Shown here: one piece after another, positions 25,481 to 28,024 of the stretch | How positions within the stretch are numbered: the stretch's first letter is position 1 | How the letters are laid out: each line of letters starts with the position of its first letter | Made by a program: the position numbers and the translations under genes | The notes under the pieces: generated by a model | Databases searched by the model: none | Seen by the model: only the letters and a program-made list of their open reading frames with translations | Told to the model about the DNA's origin: nothing | DNA from: Flavobacteriaceae bacterium UBA5534 | Lineage (GTDB): Bacteria; Bacteroidota; Bacteroidia; Flavobacteriales; Flavobacteriaceae | Length of the DNA: 28,024 bases | NCBI GenBank assembly: GCA_002426015.1 | Contig: DINS01000008.1 | Span: 291,220 to 319,243, forward strand | Reading direction: 5' to 3'

Positions 25481-26221
25481 TTATACTCTTTTATCTTTAA
25501 AAAACAAGGTATTAAAGGTTTTGGCGACCAACACATACTCATGAGAAACCATAATGTTATAGAGGTCACTATATGCTGGTAATTCCATCAAAGGCTGTTT
25601 TTTTAAATCTTCAACCAATACGAGCATTGGTCTATAAAGCTCCCAATCATTCGATTCTACGACTTCCAAATCAAGCCCTTCCACATCGATGGTCATAAAA
25701 TCTATCGTTTCTTGCTGTAAATATTTATCTAATACAACTTTTAACGGATAGGTGGCTATTGTTCTCTTTTCAATGATTTTATAAACCCCTAAACCGTCTT
25801 TTTTTTTAGCCTCAACCTCCGAAAACGTATTCAACGCTGGCTCATTAAACATATGATATACCAACGCACCTTCGTGTTTTGAAATCCCTAGTTCTAAATT
25901 GATATCTTCCGGACGCTCCTTTTTAAAGGCCTCCATACTGCCTGGCATAGCATCGATATTGATGCCTCGCCAACCCTTTTTATAAAACCAATAGGTGTTA
26001 GAAAACCGTCTTGGATGGTGTGCTCCAATATCAACATAAACACCTTTCTCTTTTCCGTTTAAAAAACGATTTAGAATAAGGTCTTCTCCCTCTTGAGAGA
26101 ATGATAGATGAGCATACTCTGTTTTCATTTCATTCGATGAAATTTTAAACTTATTGAGTATGCTAATACACCTATTAAATATCTGTTTTACACCCATCCA
26201 TTTTAATTTACCAAAAGCCAT
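25481..26221 (-). CDS. FkbM-family SAM-dependent methyltransferase next to wzt
   Basis: A 246-residue methyltransferase. GVYVDIGAHHPRRFSNTYWF at 60-79 is motif I with its loop, GWRGINIDAMPG (83-94) follows, and MTIDVEGLDLEVVESNDWEL at 176-195 is the FkbM hallmark, with YRPMLVLVE after it. It is the same short subtype as the gene at 16983-17660. The chosen ATG overlaps the end of wzt by 19 bp. A second ATG at 26197 (Met9) would avoid the overlap and is an alternative start. In well-known ABC-exported O antigens a methyl- or kinase-type cap is recognised by the Wzt C-terminal domain. A gene of this type directly following wzt could play that role, which is inference from position. Confidence 0.87.
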   Translation of the reverse strand: MAFGKLKWMGVKQIFNRCISILNKFKISSNEMKTEYAHLSFSQEGEDLILNRFLNGKEKGVYVDIGAHHPRRFSNTYWFYKKGWRGINIDAMPGSMEAFKKERPEDINLELGISKHEGALVYHMFNEPALNTFSEVEAKKKDGLGVYKIIEKRTIATYPLKVVLDKYLQQETIDFMTIDVEGLDLEVVESNDWELYRPMLVLVEDLKKQPLMELPAYSDLYNIMVSHEYVLVAKTFNTLFFKDKRV

Positions 26222-27495
26222 TCGCCTTTGATTAAAAGCTTGGAATTACCTTCAAAACCAAGATTCCCTGTATTATAAAAATCCCCTTTAACAATGTTAA
26301 ATCTCCCCAATGGTGTTTTTGGCCAATCAGACTCATAATTATTGCAAAGAATACGTCCTTTAATAATATATTCGCCTTCGTTGATGGCTATATTCGGAAT
26401 CCTACATTGTATAAGGTAATCTCCTTCTTCAAGTACCGAGAACGTATTGTTTTGGTACGAACTGTAAAGTACTGCTATGGTTTGCTCATCACTAGAATGC
26501 ATTGAAAACCCCAAATCAATAGTTGATTTCATTCCCATTAAATTCTTTATTTTTAATTTAAAACATAGAGTTGCCGCCTCTCCGTTTAAAACATAATCCA
26601 CTTGTTTTCCGTTATCATTCTCAAGGTAAAATGCTATAAATTGAACTTTACCATCACCACTTCTATCCTTAACACTACTTAAATCTGATTGAATTTCTAT
26701 TTTGTTTTCCGATAAATAAAAATCAACAGCTTCATCTGTTTTACCTTCAAAAACGGTTTTCCCATGCTCCAACACAACCGCTCTAGTACACAAACTCTTT
26801 ACCGCAGCCATATTATGGCTCACAAACAAAACGGTGCGTCCTTCTTGGTTACTAATGTCCTGCATCTTGCCAATGGCTTTTTTTTGAAACTCGGCATCAC
26901 CAACGGCCAACACTTCATCGACCACCAAAATATCGGGTTCTAAATGCGCCGCAACGGCAAAGGCCAAACGCACCGTCATCCCAGAAGAGTAACGTTTGAC
27001 AGGCGTATCAATATAACGCTCACACCCACTAAAGTCTATAATTTCGTCTTCCTTGGCTTTGATTTCCGCTTTGGTCATCCCCAAAATGGCGCCATTCAAA
27101 AAAACGTTCTCACGACCTGTCATTTCGGGATGAAATCCTGTACCCACTTCCAATAAGGAAGCAATACGCCCTTTGGTTTTAATGGTTCCTGTGGTTGGGC
27201 TAGTGACCCTCGACAAAATCTTTAAAAGCGTCGATTTGCCAGCACCATTTTTACCAATAATGCCCAAAACCTCACCTCGCTTGACTTCAAAATTGATATC
27301 CCGTAAGGCCCACACATAATCGCTCTCCCCTTTGGTACTTCGGTCATTGGTCTCACCTATTTTTAAAAAAGGATCCTCCTTGCCTCGTACTTTATGCCAC
27401 CAACGATTAAGGTCATGACTAATCGTGCCTGTCCCAACAGTACCCAATCGGTATTGCTTGCTGATGTTTTCGGCTTTTAATATGATATCACTCAT
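26203..27495 (-). CDS. wzt: ABC polysaccharide exporter ATPase, Wzt type with C-terminal recognition domain
   Basis: A 430-residue ATPase that powers export of a finished glycan through the inner membrane with a Wzm permease. Nucleotide-binding motifs are Walker A GKNGAGKST at 81-89, signature YSSGM at 169-173, Walker B ILVVDEVLAVGD at 189-200 and H-loop VSHN at 225-228. An insert before Walker A (about 25-60) is common in the O-antigen/teichoic subgroup (KpsT/Wzt/TagH). Residues 280-430 form a beta-rich C-terminal domain resembling Wzt_C, which binds the glycan end in characterised systems. No permease gene is in the window; it would be expected to the right. The start codon lies 7 bp from the heptanucleotide array, so the leader is repeat sequence plus a short A-run. 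Confidence 0.92.
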   Translation of the reverse strand: MSDIILKAENISKQYRLGTVGTGTISHDLNRWWHKVRGKEDPFLKIGETNDRSTKGESDYVWALRDINFEVKRGEVLGIIGKNGAGKSTLLKILSRVTSPTTGTIKTKGRIASLLEVGTGFHPEMTGRENVFLNGAILGMTKAEIKAKEDEIIDFSGCERYIDTPVKRYSSGMTVRLAFAVAAHLEPDILVVDEVLAVGDAEFQKKAIGKMQDISNQEGRTVLFVSHNMAAVKSLCTRAVVLEHGKTVFEGKTDEAVDFYLSENKIEIQSDLSSVKDRSGDGKVQFIAFYLENDNGKQVDYVLNGEAATLCFKLKIKNLMGMKSTIDLGFSMHSSDEQTIAVLYSSYQNNTFSVLEEGDYLIQCRIPNIAINEGEYIIKGRILCNNYESDWPKTPLGRFNIVKGDFYNTGNLGFEGNSKLLIKGEWLLVN

Positions 27496-27502
27496 TTTTT
27501 TA

Positions 27503-27677
27503 GTTAATTGTTATTAGTGAATCGTGAATCGTTAGTCGTGAATAGACTTACTCACTATTCACTTCTCACTTCTCACCACTCACCACTCACCACTCACTAC
27601 TCACCACTCACCACTCACTTCTCACCACTCACTTCTCACCACTCACCACTCACCACTCACCATTCACCACTCACTTC
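27503..27677. repeat. Heptanucleotide array, 25 units in perfect 7-bp register with polarity switch
   Basis: Read on the plus strand, 175 bp divide exactly into 25 units. The first six are GTTAATT, GTTATTA, GTGAATC, GTGAATC, GTTAGTC and GTGAATA, followed by one transitional GACTTAC. From 27552 on there are 18 units beginning TCAC: TCACCAC ten times, TCACTTC five times, and TCACTAT, TCACTAC and TCACCAT once each. The first four positions are invariant in those 18 units and variation is confined to the last three. The array fills the spacer between the four-helix-bundle gene and wzt and includes the stop codon of the former. There are no unique spacers, so it is not a CRISPR. The same unit types occur at 1-32. 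Confidence 0.95.
27538..27562. repeat. 8-bp perfect inverted repeat at the polarity switch of the array
   Basis: GTGAATAG at 27538-27545 is the exact reverse complement of CTATTCAC at 27555-27562, with a 9-bp loop. It sits where GTGA-type units change to TCAC-type units. Neighbouring units can add pairing of four bases per heptad in several alternative registers. It is not followed by a T-run on the minus strand, so it does not look like an intrinsic terminator. A structural role in the wzt leader RNA is possible but unproven. Confidence 0.75.
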
Positions 27678-28018
27678 TTCATCAAATAATTCCTGAAACC
27701 TAACAACAGTCTCTTCACTTCTACCATTTTTGTTTCTATAATTTCATTTTGACTAGCCATTTTTAAACGTATCGCCAGTAAATAGTGTGTTTCCAATTCA
27801 GATAATGATCCTAAACTAATCATCAAAAACTGAATAAACTCTTTATTTCCTTTTCTTGCCGCACCTTCCGCAATATTTGAAGGAATTGAAATTGCTGCTC
27901 TTCTCATCTGACTTGTGAGTCCAAACCTTTCATCATTAGGGAACTTGGAAGTTAATTCATAAACTAATTCTACCAAGTCCATACTTTTCTTCCAAACATC
28001 TAAATCTTTATGATCCAT
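27671..28018 (-). CDS. Four-helix-bundle protein, S23/IVP (TIGR02436-like) family
   Basis: A 115-residue all-helical protein of the family first seen as an ORF in 23S rRNA intervening sequences and related to the Avd accessory protein of diversity-generating retroelements. Visible signatures are LDVWKKSMDLVELVYEL (6-22), FPNDERFGLTSQMRRAAISI (26-45), PSNIAEGAARKG (46-57) and FLMISLGSLSELETHYLLAI (64-83). The conserved basic residues in SQMRRAA fit nucleic-acid contact. Its biochemical role outside retroelements is unknown. The TGA stop is supplied by the first unit of the heptanucleotide array, and the gene lies upstream of wzt in the same direction. It has no obvious part in glycan synthesis. 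The ATG is 6 bp from the window edge, so upstream signals are not visible. Confidence 0.92.
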   Translation of the reverse strand: MDHKDLDVWKKSMDLVELVYELTSKFPNDERFGLTSQMRRAAISIPSNIAEGAARKGNKEFIQFLMISLGSLSELETHYLLAIRLKMASQNEIIETKMVEVKRLLLGFRNYLMKK

Positions 28019-28024
28019 TTACCA

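Noticed and set aside
27503..27677. CRISPR array
   Set aside because: Units are 7 bp with no unique spacers and no cas genes are nearby. It is a simple tandem repeat.
27508..27696. A plus-strand 62-residue ORF rich in SPLTTHH-type heptapeptides
   Set aside because: It is the translation of the heptanucleotide array, whose plus strand has no stop codons. It overlaps the end of the four-helix-bundle gene and shows no start context of its own.
27671..28018. Avd component of a diversity-generating retroelement
   Set aside because: The protein family is related to Avd, but there is no reverse transcriptase and no template/variable repeat pair in the window.

Overview
The window is a dense surface-polysaccharide locus of a low-GC member of the Bacteroidota, most likely a marine-type Flavobacteriaceae. 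The evidence is AT-rich DNA, A-rich leaders instead of strong Shine-Dalgarno sites, two candidate promoters with the Bacteroidota -7 box TAnnTTTG, and the gene repertoire. No single gene fixes the species. Every supported gene reads on the minus strand, so transcription runs from the right edge to the left edge.

In transcription order the window starts with a small four-helix-bundle (S23/IVP-like) gene at 27671-28018. An array of 25 heptanucleotides (27503-27677) follows, and then an ABC exporter ATPase of the Wzt type (26203-27495). Next comes block A (19753-26221): an FkbM methyltransferase, a glycosyltransferase-FkbM fusion, a class I methyltransferase, a GT4 and two GT2 enzymes. Block B (16983-19756) holds gmd and fcl, which make GDP-L-fucose, plus another FkbM methyltransferase. 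A 128-bp gap with a good candidate promoter leads to block C (11848-16854): an NAD-dependent sugar-nucleotide enzyme and four glycosyltransferases. A 143-bp gap with a second candidate promoter leads to block D (5708-11704): neuB, neuC, neuA, an asparagine-synthase-like amidotransferase and a GT-B-like protein. Block E (12-5692) has a GT4, an FkbM methyltransferase, two GT2 enzymes and a last GT-B enzyme. The last gene runs into another copy of the same heptanucleotide repeat at the left edge.

Together these genes could make GDP-fucose, a CMP-nonulosonate (sialic acid or relative) and one further nucleotide sugar. They could then assemble them with about 12 recognisable glycosyltransferase domains, decorate the glycan with up to five methyltransferase domains and probably an amide, and export it by a Wzm/Wzt-type transporter. 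No Wzx flippase, Wzy polymerase, Wzm permease or initiating phosphoglycosyltransferase lies in the window. The permease would be expected to the right.

The least ordinary feature is the heptanucleotide repeat. It keeps a perfect 7-bp register for 175 bp, reverses polarity part way (GTGA-type to TCAC-type units), forms most of the spacer between the four-helix-bundle gene and wzt, and recurs in the same orientation at the other end of the locus about 27.5 kb away. At both places it supplies the stop codon of the gene that runs into it.
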